Positions 1 through 9,058 of a stretch of DNA of 64,000 bases are shown here, one piece after another. The first letter of the stretch is position 1; each line of letters starts with the position of its first letter. The notes below the pieces were generated by a model. The model saw only the letters and a list, made by a program, of their open reading frames with translations. It searched no databases and was not told the DNA's origin. The position numbers were made by a program, and so were the translations under genes. Source of the DNA: Chlorobium sp. GTDB lineage: Bacteria; Bacteroidota; Chlorobiia; Chlorobiales; Chlorobiaceae. Where the stretch lies: positions 124,001 to 188,000 of the forward strand of contig SZXW01000001.1 of assembly GCA_005862285.1 (NCBI GenBank). The letters run 5' to 3'.

Positions 1-349
1 TCACTGCGCTTGTAACATCGACATTGATCACACCTCTCTTTTCATCGAGAAGTTCCTGAAACTCAGCGATGATTTCAGGCAACAATCCGGCACGTTTCTT
101 CTTCGCGATAAGGCTTAAAAAAAGCAGCATTTTTTCACCGACGGAATCCCTGAAAACAGCTTCAAGAATATGAATTTTCTTATCGCCTTTAATAAGAGGG
201 CTTCTCAGTGCGTGAACAAGATCCCGGGAGCTCTCAAGAGTCTCACCGATAATTTTAAGCTCATCGACAATCTGATCAAGAAACCCGCCAGCTTGAGCTG
301 CAGACATAAGTGCTGTAGCATATCGACGGCTTGCAATTACACTTGACAT
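1..349 (-). CDS. atpH: ATP synthase F1 subunit delta (3' part outside window)
   Basis: This is the N-terminal 116 residues of the delta (OSCP-type) subunit, which sits on top of the F1 head and links it to the b-subunit stalk. The ATG at 349 opens with MSSVIASRRYATAL, the usual start of the family, and continues through helical sequence such as LVHALRSPLIKGDKK and EKMLLFLSLIAKKKR. The frame is open to the left window edge, so the C-terminal part is missing here. It starts 11 bases after atpF and is read in the same direction, so it belongs to the F0 operon. The F1 alpha and gamma genes probably lie beyond the window. Confidence 0.9.
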   Translation of the reverse strand, partial: MSSVIASRRYATALMSAAQAGGFLDQIVDELKIIGETLESSRDLVHALRSPLIKGDKKIHILEAVFRDSVGEKMLLFLSLIAKKKRAGLLPEIIAEFQELLDEKRGVINVDVTSAV

Positions 350-360
350 GTCGTGCGGTT

Positions 361-888
361 TCAGTTACGTTTTGTTGAAAGATCCTGTATCATGCTGTCA
401 ACGATCTTTTTCTGAAGATCAGCATCAAGGGTTGTTTTAATTATTTTTTCAGCGCCCTTGACAGCAAGATCGGCCACCTCGTTTCTCAGGACATCGAGTG
501 CGCGGCGTTTTTCCTGCTCGATTTCATCTTTCGCATTTGAAATCATTTTTTTCGATTCTGCCTGGGCCTTCTCGGAAATATCGGCACGAAGCTTGTCAGC
601 GTATTCCTTTCCTTCACGGATAATCCTGTCAGCTTCGGCATCGGCTTTTGCAAGCGTATCCCTGTTTTTCTTCAGAATCGCCTCAGCCTCTTCCTTGGCT
701 TTGTGTGCACGATCGATGGAAGACTGAATTCCTTTCTCACGCTCATCGAGAGCTGAAATAATAGGGCCCCATGCAATCTTTTTAAGAATGATCAGCACAA
801 TCACGAATGTAATTGCAGTCCAGAAGATAAGACCGGGATTCGGGCTCAGGAGACTGCCGGCAAGAAGTATGTTTCCCGACGTAAGCAT
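361..888 (-). CDS. atpF: ATP synthase F0 subunit b
   Basis: The b subunit forms the peripheral stator stalk of F1F0 ATP synthase. The 175-residue protein has one N-terminal membrane helix (about residues 15-38, [22 protein letters not shown]) followed by a long charged coiled coil rich in Glu, Lys and Ala, then a C-terminal part that contacts delta. I chose the ATG at 888. A TTG two codons upstream (894) in the same frame lies closer to the AAAGGA ribosome-binding sequence and cannot be excluded. It is the third gene of the atpB-atpE-atpF-atpH order. Confidence 0.93.
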   Translation of the reverse strand: MLTSGNILLAGSLLSPNPGLIFWTAITFVIVLIILKKIAWGPIISALDEREKGIQSSIDRAHKAKEEAEAILKKNRDTLAKADAEADRIIREGKEYADKLRADISEKAQAESKKMISNAKDEIEQEKRRALDVLRNEVADLAVKGAEKIIKTTLDADLQKKIVDSMIQDLSTKRN

Positions 889-989
889 GAACAATTTTTC
901 CTTTAACGTGTTAATAAAGCCCGATTGCAGTCTGCCGAAACATCTGCAATCGGGATTTCTCCGGTATCAAGCAGAGGCTTTCCCTCCGA

Positions 990-1211
990 TTACTTAAGAG
1001 CGAGAAGCACGCAGATAACTTCGCCGAACAGAGCAACACCTTCAATAAGAGCTGCTGCGATAATCATGGTTGTACGGATATCAGCGGTAGCTTCCGGCTG
1101 ACGAGCAACGCCTTCGGCTGCTGAAGCAGCAACATTACCAATACCGAGGCCAGCACCGATAACAGCAAGACCTGCGCCAATACCTGCTCCTAAAAATCCC
1201 AAACCTTCCAT
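990..1211 (-). CDS. atpE: ATP synthase F0 subunit c
   Basis: This is the proteolipid of the rotating c-ring, 73 residues in a two-helix hairpin. Helix 1 is the glycine-rich stretch around residues 7-27. The polar loop is ARQPE (residues 36-40). Helix 2 carries the ion-binding carboxylate Glu57 in ALIEGVALF. The glutamine and serine ligands of sodium-type c subunits are not seen, so proton coupling is the better inference. A strong GGAGG ribosome-binding site lies just upstream of the ATG, as expected for the highest-copy F0 subunit. Confidence 0.95.
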   Translation of the reverse strand: MEGLGFLGAGIGAGLAVIGAGLGIGNVAASAAEGVARQPEATADIRTTMIIAAALIEGVALFGEVICVLLALK

Positions 1212-1310
1212 ATTTAAATTACCTCCGTTTATTTGTTGTAAGTTTTTTGCTAATTCACTTAGCGTTTTAAAACAAGTTAAGAAAAACCAAGACCGCCTGA
1301 CCGCCTCACA

Positions 1311-2330
1311 TCAATGGTGAGCTGCTCCAGCTTCATGCTCTTCATGTCCTTCGTGAGCTGATGCAAGACCGATGAACAGCGCCGAAAGCATGGTGAAAAT
1401 GAAGGCCTGAAGAAATGCCACGAACAACTCGAGCAGGTAGATGAAAATAGAGAACGGGACCGACATCACTACCGCAACAATATAGCTTTTTAAAATAAAG
1501 CTGATAAAAATAAGGCTGAGAATCACGATGTGCCCGGCCGTCATGTTCGCGAACAACCGGATGGTGAGAGCGACAGGCTTTGTGAACAGTCCGATGAACT
1601 CGATCGGAATCATGATGATCCATAGTGCAGGGTGCGTACCGCCGGTCAGATGGGCCAGATACCCCTTGATGCCATGGGCTTTCAATGCTGCAACCTGGGT
1701 AATGAAGAAAGTGAATGTCGCCAGCGTAAGGGTCACGTTGATGTTGCCGGTAGCTGTCGAACCGTAGGGGACAAGACCGAGAAGGTTACAGAGCAGAATG
1801 AAAAAGAATACCGTCAGGAGATAATCGAGATACTTTGCATAATCCTTTCCGATATTGGCTTTTGCGACATCCACCCGGATAAACTCGACCAGGGCTTCCA
1901 GTGCATTTGTAAGCCCTTTCGGAGCCTGACGAGCGGTCATTTTTTTGTATTTTCCGCCTGCGAGTGCAAAAAGGGCGATAAGTATGGCTGAAACAACCCA
2001 GAGCATGACGACATGCTTGGTGATCGAAAGATCGAAACCACCGACGACAATTTTCGGAAGTTCTATTTCACCGAAAGGCTCGAATGCAAGGATATGATTG
2101 TCGAGAATGTGATGCATGATGACATCGCCGGCCTTTTCCTCTCCTTCGGCACCTTCCGCCGGTGCTGCAGCGGTTTGCGGAGCGGTCACCTCGGTCTTCG
2201 GGGACTGGGAAGCTGCTGGTGTTTCAGGAGTAGATGCGAGGGTAAAGCTGTTGATACTCAGCAGAAGTGGAACGATAAGCGCGATAACCTTGAGAATAGT
2301 GTTCGCCTTGATAGCTTTAACCCGTTTCAT
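1311..2330 (-). CDS. atpB: ATP synthase F0 subunit a
   Basis: Subunit a forms the proton half-channels against the c-ring. The 339-residue protein has the essential arginine in [13 protein letters not shown] (Arg258) and several membrane helices between about residues 105 and 320. It is longer than the usual 230-270 residues. Residues 1-32 look like a signal peptide or extra helix ([19 protein letters not shown]), followed by an Ala/Pro/Glu-rich linker to about residue 66. The C-terminus is His/Glu-rich. It overlaps the upstream atpI-like gene by four bases (2327-2330) and is about 100 bases upstream of atpE. Confidence 0.93.
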   Translation of the reverse strand: MKRVKAIKANTILKVIALIVPLLLSINSFTLASTPETPAASQSPKTEVTAPQTAAAPAEGAEGEEKAGDVIMHHILDNHILAFEPFGEIELPKIVVGGFDLSITKHVVMLWVVSAILIALFALAGGKYKKMTARQAPKGLTNALEALVEFIRVDVAKANIGKDYAKYLDYLLTVFFFILLCNLLGLVPYGSTATGNINVTLTLATFTFFITQVAALKAHGIKGYLAHLTGGTHPALWIIMIPIEFIGLFTKPVALTIRLFANMTAGHIVILSLIFISFILKSYIVAVVMSVPFSIFIYLLELFVAFLQAFIFTMLSALFIGLASAHEGHEEHEAGAAHH

Positions 2331-2713
2331 GCAGCGTTTTTTTTCTGTTTATTTTTCTTCTGATACCCGAGAATCTCGACGATTACATAAATACAATAAA
2401 ATGCAAAGAGGGAGTAAATAAAATCATTGGTATCAACCATTTTTCCGATCAGGACGACGGCGACAGCCGTCATCAGAATCAGCATCCGTATGACAAGCCC
2501 ACCGAAAACGACTTTAGTGAAAAGCGATGACTCTTTTTCAAAAGCGTACTCAAAGAGCAAATACCCTACGACCGCGTTGATGACAACCATTATCCATGCG
2601 AGAAACACCGCTGAATAATGAACATTGCCTGAACCAAGACCAAAAAGAATAACTCCCCATAAAATGACTGACAAGATACATAACTTTAATAAAAAGTCAA
2701 ACAATGGCTTCAT
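2327..2713 (-). CDS. Small membrane protein of the ATP synthase operon (AtpI-like)
   Basis: This 128-residue protein has four predicted membrane helices (about residues 7-27, 34-55, 66-88 and 95-118) and a very basic C-terminal tail ([11 protein letters not shown]). Position and shape fit the AtpI-type small membrane proteins that precede atpB and help c-ring assembly, but I see no diagnostic motif. Its stop overlaps the atpB start (ATGA), which implies translational coupling. The call rests on topology and location. Confidence 0.7.
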   Translation of the reverse strand: MKPLFDFLLKLCILSVILWGVILFGLGSGNVHYSAVFLAWIMVVINAVVGYLLFEYAFEKESSLFTKVVFGGLVIRMLILMTAVAVVLIGKMVDTNDFIYSLFAFYCIYVIVEILGYQKKNKQKKNAA

Positions 2714-2759
2714 ATAACCCTTTCCAATCTTGATTATCGATGAATTGAGTATGAATGTA

Positions 2760-3005
2760 CTATTTTTTTTTATTTGCCTGTCGCAGAACCTTCATAAGAA
2801 CAAGCACCATCCCCGTCATTCCCAGGGCCACCCCGACAAGCAGCATCAGGGGTGATGTCCCCAGCTTTCCATCCGCCCAGTAACCGAGAAATACAAAAAA
2901 AGCGAAGCTTGCCGCAATCTGCACACCCATGCCCAGATAATCAGAAAGCGCCCTTGCAGAGCGGCCGAACTGATCGGGAAACCTTTCTTCACCGGCTTTC
3001 TTCAA
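2760..3005 (-). CDS. AtpZ/AtpI-family F0F1 ATPase accessory protein
   Basis: An 81-residue protein with two membrane helices (about residues 24-44 and 52-73). The pattern SDYLGMGVQIAASFAFFVFLGYWADGKLGTSPLMLLVGVALGMTG, quoted here in outline only by its key groups (GxGxQ, GYWxD, GxxLGxxGG-like second helix), matches the AtpZ/AtpI family found at the head of atp operons. A stop codon lies two codons upstream, so the TTG at 3005 is the only possible start near the N-terminus. It is the first gene of the F0 operon, with the promoter presumably in 3006-3216. Confidence 0.75.
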   Translation of the reverse strand: MKKAGEERFPDQFGRSARALSDYLGMGVQIAASFAFFVFLGYWADGKLGTSPLMLLVGVALGMTGMVLVLMKVLRQANKKK

Positions 3006-3216
3006 TGCTCATGGTCCATATTTGCGTTTTTTCAGAAGTCATTACGTCAAATCAACAATTAACCTGATTTCCATGCCGGTCTGAATTAAACCTGAATATA
3101 CGGCTCTTCACCAAATGTTGAGCCTTCGCCGCTTCAACTCGTCATGAAAAATCATGTTGTAATGATATTTTTTCTTTCATTCAGAATAAAATACCAAAAC
3201 CGTTAATCGGAAATCA
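3006..3216. promoter_or_regulatory. Divergent intergenic region, atp operon / pgeF
   Basis: These 211 bases separate the minus-strand ATP synthase operon from plus-strand pgeF, so promoters for both should lie here. The region is AT-rich. A TTGACG hexamer reading toward atp is seen near 3040 on the minus strand, but I cannot match it to a convincing -10 element. No gene or RNA was recognised. Confidence 0.4.
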
Positions 3217-4011
3217 ATGGCCGTAACTCTATCGACTGACCACTTGCCATCACCAGTGTATATCGTCCCTGACTGTTTTCGCGACAAAACTGATCTTCTG
3301 GCCCTGCAAAGCACAAGACTAGGCGGCGTCAGCGAAGGACCTTATTCGTCTCTCAACCTGGGAGGAAATACCGGAGATCTCCCTGAAAAGATTCAGAAAA
3401 ACATACTCCTGCTCTGCTCCGCAGCAGGAATTGGCAGCAACAGGTTGGTCAGCAGCAACCAGGTACACGGCACCGGGATCCTTTATGCTGAAGAACCGGG
3501 ACATCATGACGGTTACGACGCATTTGTCACCGACAAGCCCGATCTCTTCCTTTGCATTTTTACGGCGGACTGTTACCCTGTAATGATATATGACCGGAGA
3601 CACAGGGCAGTCGGAGCTGCCCATGCCGGATGGAAAGGAACCGCCAGTGAAATCGTGATGAAAACGGTTGCTGAAATGGGCGCCCGTTTCAACACGGAAG
3701 CTTCAGATTGCCTCGCATATATCGGAGCGGGCATTTCTGCAGCGGCTTATGAAGTCGGAAGGGACGTTTGTGAGTTGTTTCCGGAAGAATTCTGCATGAC
3801 GAAGATCTTGACGGAGGGAGGCCGGAAATATTTTCTCGATCTTGGGAAAGCAAACCGCAGGCAGCTGCTCAATTCAGGAATTCCAGCTGAAAATATAGAA
3901 TGCTCACCTTTCTGCTCTTTTATCGACAGGGAGATGTTTTATTCCTACCGCCGTGACAATGGCATGACCGGACGCATGGTCAGCCTGATTGGAATGAGAA
4001 CCCTCGGATAA
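3217..4011 (+). CDS. pgeF: Peptidoglycan editing factor / laccase-domain purine nucleoside phosphorylase (PgeF/YfiH family)
   Basis: A 264-residue single-domain protein of the multicopper-oxidase-like laccase domain family (DUF152). Members act on purine nucleosides, and in E. coli PgeF protects peptidoglycan from incorporating wrong amino acids. The metal-site motifs are present: SSNQVHGTG with His, FTADCYPV with Cys, and AAHAGWKGTA with His. GAGISAAAYEVG follows and is also typical. Length is normal. It stands alone on the plus strand between the atp operon and a convergent CoA-transferase gene. The ribosome-binding site is weak. Confidence 0.88.
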   Translation: MAVTLSTDHLPSPVYIVPDCFRDKTDLLALQSTRLGGVSEGPYSSLNLGGNTGDLPEKIQKNILLLCSAAGIGSNRLVSSNQVHGTGILYAEEPGHHDGYDAFVTDKPDLFLCIFTADCYPVMIYDRRHRAVGAAHAGWKGTASEIVMKTVAEMGARFNTEASDCLAYIGAGISAAAYEVGRDVCELFPEEFCMTKILTEGGRKYFLDLGKANRRQLLNSGIPAENIECSPFCSFIDREMFYSYRRDNGMTGRMVSLIGMRTLG

Positions 4012-4022
4012 CCCGTTTTACC

Positions 4023-4062
4023 GCAACAGGAAATGTATGAATATCTCTACAGATCCTGTTGC
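4023..4062. terminator. Inverted repeat between convergent genes
   Basis: A perfect 9-base inverted repeat, GCAACAGGA (4023-4031) and TCCTGTTGC (4054-4062), encloses a 22-base loop between the 3' ends of pgeF and the CoA-transferase gene. It may act as a terminator for one or both genes, but no U-tract follows, so this is tentative. Confidence 0.4.
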
Positions 4063-4085
4063 CCGATACCGGAACAATTGTTCAT

Positions 4086-5378
4086 TCAACAGCTGCCTTT
4101 GCCGTAAGAACCATATGCTTCATGGGCTTTCCGGGATATTTCCTCCCTGAAATCCGGATGAGCGATACCGGCAAGCGCTTCGGCACGCTGCCTCAGATTT
4201 TTCCCGTAGAGATTGACGATACCATATTCGGTAACAACGTAGTGGACATGGGCCCTTGTGGTGACGACACCGGCTCCGGGCTTGAGCTGCGGAACAATAC
4301 GCGACATGCCTCCTTTTGATATGGACGGCAATGCGATGATCGGCTTGCCTCCCTGAGAAAGTGCCGCGCCGCGGATAAAATCCATCTGTCCGCCGACACC
4401 GGAATAATATTTCTGCCCTATCGAATCCGCACACACCTGGCCGCTCATATCTATTTCAAGAGCGCTGTTTATTGCTGTTACCTTGGGATTTTTCCTGATC
4501 TGGACGGTATCGTTCACATAATCGGAAGGCAGCATTTCAACCAGCGGGTTATCATCGACAAAATCATACAAGCGGCGGCTGCCCACAAGAAAACTGGCGA
4601 CGATGATCTCCCGGTTTATTTTCTTTTTGCTGCCGTTGATCACTCCTTTTTCAACGAGCTCTATTACTCCGTCGGAAAACATTTCCGAGTGAATACCGAG
4701 ATCCCTGTGTCCGCCGAGCGCGGCAAGCGTCGCATCGGGTATCGCACCGATGCCCATCTGAAGCGTTGCACCGTCCTCGACGATCGATGCGATATGCTGC
4801 CCGATACGGATTTCGATATCGGTCAGCTCGTGCTTCGGATGTTCAGGAAGCGGATCGTCGACATTGACCATTGCATGGATCTTGCTTATATGCAGCAATC
4901 CTTCCCCATGGGTCCGCGGCATATGGGGATTGACCTGCGCAATGACCAGCTTTGCCGCATGGACTGCTGCAAGACTGGCATCTACCGATACTCCGAGGGA
5001 ACAGTAACCATGATGATCGGGGGGAGATACATGGACAAGGGCTACATCGAGGGGAAGAATATTATTGTAGAACAGTGACGGGACTTCGCTGAGGAATACC
5101 GGAATTGCATCTCCATTTCCCTGCTGAATGCATTGTCGGACATTTTTTCCGACAAACAGAGCGTTCATCCTGAAGCTCTCGCGATATTCCGGCTTCGTAT
5201 AGGGTGCGTGACCCTCCGTGTGAAGACTCACGATTTCAACATTTTTCAACTCGGGGGCCCTTTCTACCATAGCATTGATCAACTGTTGAGGTACCGCCGC
5301 CGCTGTATGTAAAAAAACCCTGTCACCTGATTTTATTTTTGAGACCGCACTTTCTGCGGTAATTGAACGATAATGCAT
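4086..5378 (-). CDS. Acetyl-CoA hydrolase/transferase family protein (CoA-transferase)
   Basis: The protein of 430 residues belongs to the acetyl-CoA hydrolase/4-hydroxybutyrate CoA-transferase family, which moves CoA between acyl-CoA and a carboxylate through a glutamyl-CoA intermediate. Supporting segments are LQMGIGAIPDATLAAL, HSEMFSDGVIELV (Glu of the catalytic EMFSDG motif), YSGVGGQMDFIRGA and VVTEYGIVNLYGK. The acceptor acid cannot be told from sequence; acetate or succinate are possible in this metabolism. The ATG at 5378 was chosen. An in-frame TTG at 5384 is the alternative. It lies just downstream of ftsZ in the same direction, probably by chance. Confidence 0.87.
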   Translation of the reverse strand: MHYRSITAESAVSKIKSGDRVFLHTAAAVPQQLINAMVERAPELKNVEIVSLHTEGHAPYTKPEYRESFRMNALFVGKNVRQCIQQGNGDAIPVFLSEVPSLFYNNILPLDVALVHVSPPDHHGYCSLGVSVDASLAAVHAAKLVIAQVNPHMPRTHGEGLLHISKIHAMVNVDDPLPEHPKHELTDIEIRIGQHIASIVEDGATLQMGIGAIPDATLAALGGHRDLGIHSEMFSDGVIELVEKGVINGSKKKINREIIVASFLVGSRRLYDFVDDNPLVEMLPSDYVNDTVQIRKNPKVTAINSALEIDMSGQVCADSIGQKYYSGVGGQMDFIRGAALSQGGKPIIALPSISKGGMSRIVPQLKPGAGVVTTRAHVHYVVTEYGIVNLYGKNLRQRAEALAGIAHPDFREEISRKAHEAYGSYGKGSC

Positions 5379-5410
5379 GATCAAATTGTTAATTATTCAA
5401 TATTACAGTA

Positions 5411-6703
5411 TCAGCTTCCGCTGTTTTTCCGTCGCAGATAGGCCGGAGTCCCGCTCAAACCTTTCTGAATTCTGTCCTCATGCTCAGCAGCACTTCCGGA
5501 TATCGGCTGGTTCTGATCGGACTCAATGCCAGACCTTCCCGACCTGCCTGCTTCACCCGGGTTATTTATTGTGATATTCCTCCTGATATAGGCCGGAATG
5601 CGGAAATCTTCCTCCTGACGTTCGGGTCCGGAGGAAAGGCCTTGCCGGAAAGAAGGCTGCTGCTGAGCGATCCTGTTTCCCCTTGCTTCCGGAGTGGAAG
5701 TGCTGACCGGAGTTTCCTTCGGCTCCTCATATTCCTTTCGTTTGAACCCAGTCACGATAACCGTCACCCTGATCTCTCCCGAAACATGAGGTTCATCGAC
5801 ATAACCATTGATGATCTTCGCTTCGCTCCCGACCTGCTCCTCTATGTAGTTCATGGCATCGGACATATCCCGCATGGTGACTTCGCCGGTTATATTCACC
5901 AGAACACCTTTGGCGCCGAACACCGACACCCCTTCGAGAAGGGGACTGTTCAGGGCATCGCTCGATGCCTTGAGAGCCCTGCGTTCACCAGAAGCCGCAG
6001 CGGAACCCATTACCGCATCACCTGCTCCGGACATGATGCTGCGGACATCGGCAAAATCGACATTGACATGTCCGTGGCGCGTGATGATGTCCGCAATTCC
6101 TTTTGCTGCCCTGTAAAGGACATCATTGGCCATATTGAAAGCTTCGGTGGCACTTACCCCTTCCTCTGCAAGGCTGAGAATCTTTTCGTTTTCGACGATG
6201 ATGAGCGTATCGATAAATTTGCGCAGTTCGGCAATACCTCCGTCGGCAATCCGTGCTTTCACCTGACCTTCGAAATTGAAAGGCCTTGTTACCACTCCTA
6301 TCGTGAGAATTCCCATATTCCTCGCGATAGAGGCGACAACCGGGGCCGCACCGGTACCGGTTCCCTTGCCCATGCCGGCGGCAATGAAAACGAGGTCTGC
6401 GCCTTTCAGCTGTGCAGCGATAATTTCACGGTCATCTTCGGCAGCCTGACGACCTTTTGCGGGATCGGCTCCTGCGCCAAGCCCATTCGTAGCCTTCCTG
6501 CCGATCTGGACCCTTATGGGGGCTCTCGAATTGAGAAGCGCCTGGCGATCGGTGTTGAACACGATATATTCAACGCCGCTTATCTTCCTGTCGATCATAT
6601 TGTTGACCGCATTGCCGCCGCAGCCGCCCACACCGACGATTTTTATGGAAACGCCCTTGCCTTGCTCACTGTCAAACAGGTCGGGTTCCAGCTCAAATGC
6701 CAT
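5411..6703 (-). CDS. ftsZ: Cell division protein FtsZ
   Basis: The tubulin-like GTPase that forms the Z ring. Visible features are the nucleotide motifs GGCGGN (residues 26-31) and GLGAGADP (about 74-81), the tubulin signature GMGKGTGTG (110-118) and the T7 synergy loop NVDFADV near residue 210, which completes the active site of the next subunit. The C-terminal linker (about 325-430) is Gln/Glu/Ser-rich. Unusually it holds two copies of the membrane-tether-binding peptide, IPAYIRRN (369-376) and TPAYLRRK (419-426). The start ATG has a GGAG ribosome-binding site. It is the last gene of the dcw cluster, 41 bases after ftsA. Confidence 0.98.
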   Translation of the reverse strand: MAFELEPDLFDSEQGKGVSIKIVGVGGCGGNAVNNMIDRKISGVEYIVFNTDRQALLNSRAPIRVQIGRKATNGLGAGADPAKGRQAAEDDREIIAAQLKGADLVFIAAGMGKGTGTGAAPVVASIARNMGILTIGVVTRPFNFEGQVKARIADGGIAELRKFIDTLIIVENEKILSLAEEGVSATEAFNMANDVLYRAAKGIADIITRHGHVNVDFADVRSIMSGAGDAVMGSAAASGERRALKASSDALNSPLLEGVSVFGAKGVLVNITGEVTMRDMSDAMNYIEEQVGSEAKIINGYVDEPHVSGEIRVTVIVTGFKRKEYEEPKETPVSTSTPEARGNRIAQQQPSFRQGLSSGPERQEEDFRIPAYIRRNITINNPGEAGRSGRSGIESDQNQPISGSAAEHEDRIQKGLSGTPAYLRRKNSGS

Positions 6704-6744
6704 AAATCAGTTCTCCGCGTTAATACACTCTTTTTGTGCCCTTG

Positions 6745-8073
6745 TCATAGCTGCTCCCAGAATTTTTTCAGCTTGTCGACAATTTTTTTTCCGGCAGGGT
6801 TCTGCTCCGATGCAGCAGGGTCTTCCTTCGTCTCTTTTACTGCATCCACGGCTGGTGCTTCGGAAGCGTAAACAAACGGACGGTCGCCGGTAAGATTGTT
6901 CTTGAAGGCATGTGCGACAAGTCCCATAACCGTAGCATACATCGGATTGTTGACGGAATCCTTGATCCCCCCTGAAACACCCTCCGGATATCCGATACGA
7001 ACATCGAGACCTAAAATATCATGAGCAAGTTCTTCGGTTCCGGGAAGAAGCGATCCTCCACCGGTAATTATTGCTCCTGCATTGAGGTATTCATAATAAC
7101 CTGAACGTTTGATGGCATCACGAACAAGCTCGAAAATTTCCATCATCCGGGCTTCGATGATCATGGTCAGCGAACTTTTGGGAAAAGTCTTCTGCGGCCG
7201 GCCTTCAATTCCTTCGACAAGCAGTTCCTCATTATCTTTACTGACACTGGTGTAAGCGCAACCATGGCTTATTTTCAATTCTTCTGCAACTTCATACAGC
7301 GCTTTCACTCCATGGGCAATATCGTGTGTGACATCGTTCGAAGCAACTTTGATAACCTCGGAATACCGGATCGCCCCTTCGACGTAGATAGCCACTTCCG
7401 TAGTTCCTCCGCCGATATCAATAACGACTACACCGCTTTTCTTTTCCCGTTCTTTCATGACCGCCATTCCGGATGCCACCGGTTCAAAGGTGATTGCATT
7501 GATTTCCAGTCCGGCTTTTTCGACGCACTGCTTGATGTTCCGGATTTTTGTCCTCAGGCCGACAACGATATAGGCGCTGCCGCGCATGGTTGTTCCGGCC
7601 ATGCCGATCGGATCGAGGAGACCTTCCTGATCGTCGACAATAAACTCCTGGGGAATGACATGAATAATTTCATGATCGATATCGAGATACCGGATATTGG
7701 TCTTTGCCTTTTCCAGAAAACGTTTAACATCGGATTCATTGACAATACCGGTCTGATTGATGCTGATTTCGGAATTGCTGTGAATGCAATGCACATGTGC
7801 TCCTGAAATCCCGACATTAACATCCTGGATGCGAATGGACGACTCCCTTTCCGCATCGGCAACGGCCGCCTTGATAGCGTCCACAGTCTTGTTGATATTG
7901 ACAACTGTCGCCCGCTGCAGTCCATCGGAATTGGAACGCCCTTTACCAAGCACGTTGAGTTTTCCAAGTTCGTCCTTCTCGGCCACTACAACGCACACCT
8001 TGGTCGTACCAATATCAAGACCGACAGCTATGTTGCTTTTCAGCATTGTATTCTTTTCTATCATGATTTTCAC
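6745..8073 (-). CDS. ftsA: Cell division protein FtsA
   Basis: An actin-like ATPase that anchors FtsZ filaments to the membrane and recruits later division proteins. The 442-residue protein shows the actin-fold phosphate-1 motif GLDIGTTKVCVVV, the SHS2/1C region (VNVGISGAHVHC), the phosphate-2 motif VVVIDIGGGTTEVAIY and the adenosine motif GAIITGGGSLLPG. The C-terminus (VDKLKKFWEQL) is the amphipathic membrane-targeting helix. The GTG at 8073 overlaps the ftsQ stop (GTGA), which suggests translational coupling. An ATG at 8064 is the alternative start. Confidence 0.97.
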   Translation of the reverse strand: MKIMIEKNTMLKSNIAVGLDIGTTKVCVVVAEKDELGKLNVLGKGRSNSDGLQRATVVNINKTVDAIKAAVADAERESSIRIQDVNVGISGAHVHCIHSNSEISINQTGIVNESDVKRFLEKAKTNIRYLDIDHEIIHVIPQEFIVDDQEGLLDPIGMAGTTMRGSAYIVVGLRTKIRNIKQCVEKAGLEINAITFEPVASGMAVMKEREKKSGVVVIDIGGGTTEVAIYVEGAIRYSEVIKVASNDVTHDIAHGVKALYEVAEELKISHGCAYTSVSKDNEELLVEGIEGRPQKTFPKSSLTMIIEARMMEIFELVRDAIKRSGYYEYLNAGAIITGGGSLLPGTEELAHDILGLDVRIGYPEGVSGGIKDSVNNPMYATVMGLVAHAFKNNLTGDRPFVYASEAPAVDAVKETKEDPAASEQNPAGKKIVDKLKKFWEQL

Positions 8074-8963
8074 AGTGAAACATCCTGTGGAGCCTTCAGG
8101 GACAAGGAATCCCTGGTAAAAATCCTGTCCTTGAACCTCAGATCCACAGTTTCATAAACATCAAAACCCTTCTTGGATACAACCTTTTGCCAGAATATCT
8201 CGAATTTTTTCAACTTTTCCTTGAAGTTACCGTCATTACCGACAATAAAGCGGGTAGGGGTCTGCATCGTCAGGCAATAGGTCTTATTGTTCGATTCCAG
8301 ATGAACTTCCCGTATAAGCATCTTCGCATATTCGCTTTCGGAAAGGGCTCCGGCTATCCGTAAAAGCAGATCCGCTTCCTGCCCCGACATCTGCAGCAAT
8401 CCATTGGGCTGAGCTTTCGGCCGACTGATTCCGGATACCAGGGGCAATCGCTGAAAACGGGTTTCGACCACACTGTTCAGGGGAAGAATGAATCCTTCAC
8501 GGTCAACAATCATCTGCTTCCCGGCGACAACTGTTTGCGCGAGCGGTATCCGTTCTGCAACCCCTATACGGACCAGGCCGTTCATCTCCTTTATGATAAT
8601 GACGTCCTTGATATAAGGAAACTTCAGCACCCTTTGCCTGAGGTCACCGGCGTCAAGCGAATCCAGGTTTCTGCCGTGATACAGCTTCAGAATGTCTGCA
8701 AGCTCTCTCGTCGAGACAATCGAGTTCCCGTCAAAAACATATTTTCTGACATCGACATCTTTTTTCCACTTCCCTGCATAAAAAGCCAGCCCTCCGAATG
8801 CCCCGATAACAACCAGAAAGACAAGGAAAAGCAATTGCCACCCTCCGGACCTTTCCGGAACAAATGGCTCAGGATACCCCTCTTCCGGCAGCTCTTCGCT
8901 CGAACCCTGTTCATCAGGGAAGGGAAGCGGTTCCTGCTTGCGAATGTATTCGAAATCGGGCAT
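8070..8963 (-). CDS. ftsQ: Cell division protein FtsQ/DivIB
   Basis: A bitopic divisome protein of 297 residues. It has a Pro/Glu-rich cytoplasmic N-terminus, one membrane helix at about residues 43-64, and a periplasmic POTRA domain (DVRKYVFDGNSIVSTRELADIL and following) with the FtsQ beta domain after it. FtsQ joins FtsL and FtsB and controls septal peptidoglycan synthesis. Sequence conservation is low, as usual, and the call leans on topology, the POTRA pattern and the murC-ftsQ-ftsA-ftsZ position. A 95-base gap separates it from murC, where other bacteria often have murB or ddl. Confidence 0.92.
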   Translation of the reverse strand: MPDFEYIRKQEPLPFPDEQGSSEELPEEGYPEPFVPERSGGWQLLFLVFLVVIGAFGGLAFYAGKWKKDVDVRKYVFDGNSIVSTRELADILKLYHGRNLDSLDAGDLRQRVLKFPYIKDVIIIKEMNGLVRIGVAERIPLAQTVVAGKQMIVDREGFILPLNSVVETRFQRLPLVSGISRPKAQPNGLLQMSGQEADLLLRIAGALSESEYAKMLIREVHLESNNKTYCLTMQTPTRFIVGNDGNFKEKLKKFEIFWQKVVSKKGFDVYETVDLRFKDRIFTRDSLSLKAPQDVSL

Positions 8964-9058
8964 GTGTGAAGCTTTTTCAAATACTTACCTTATCCCGTTC
9001 CTGTTGATCCGGGGCGGCGATCCTGCGCTGGAGCATGTCATGCCGGATCGTTACCCTG

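Noticed and set aside
5480-6871. Long plus-strand open frame opposite ftsZ and ftsA
   Set aside because: It has no recognisable domain and is a shadow of the ftsZ/ftsA codons.
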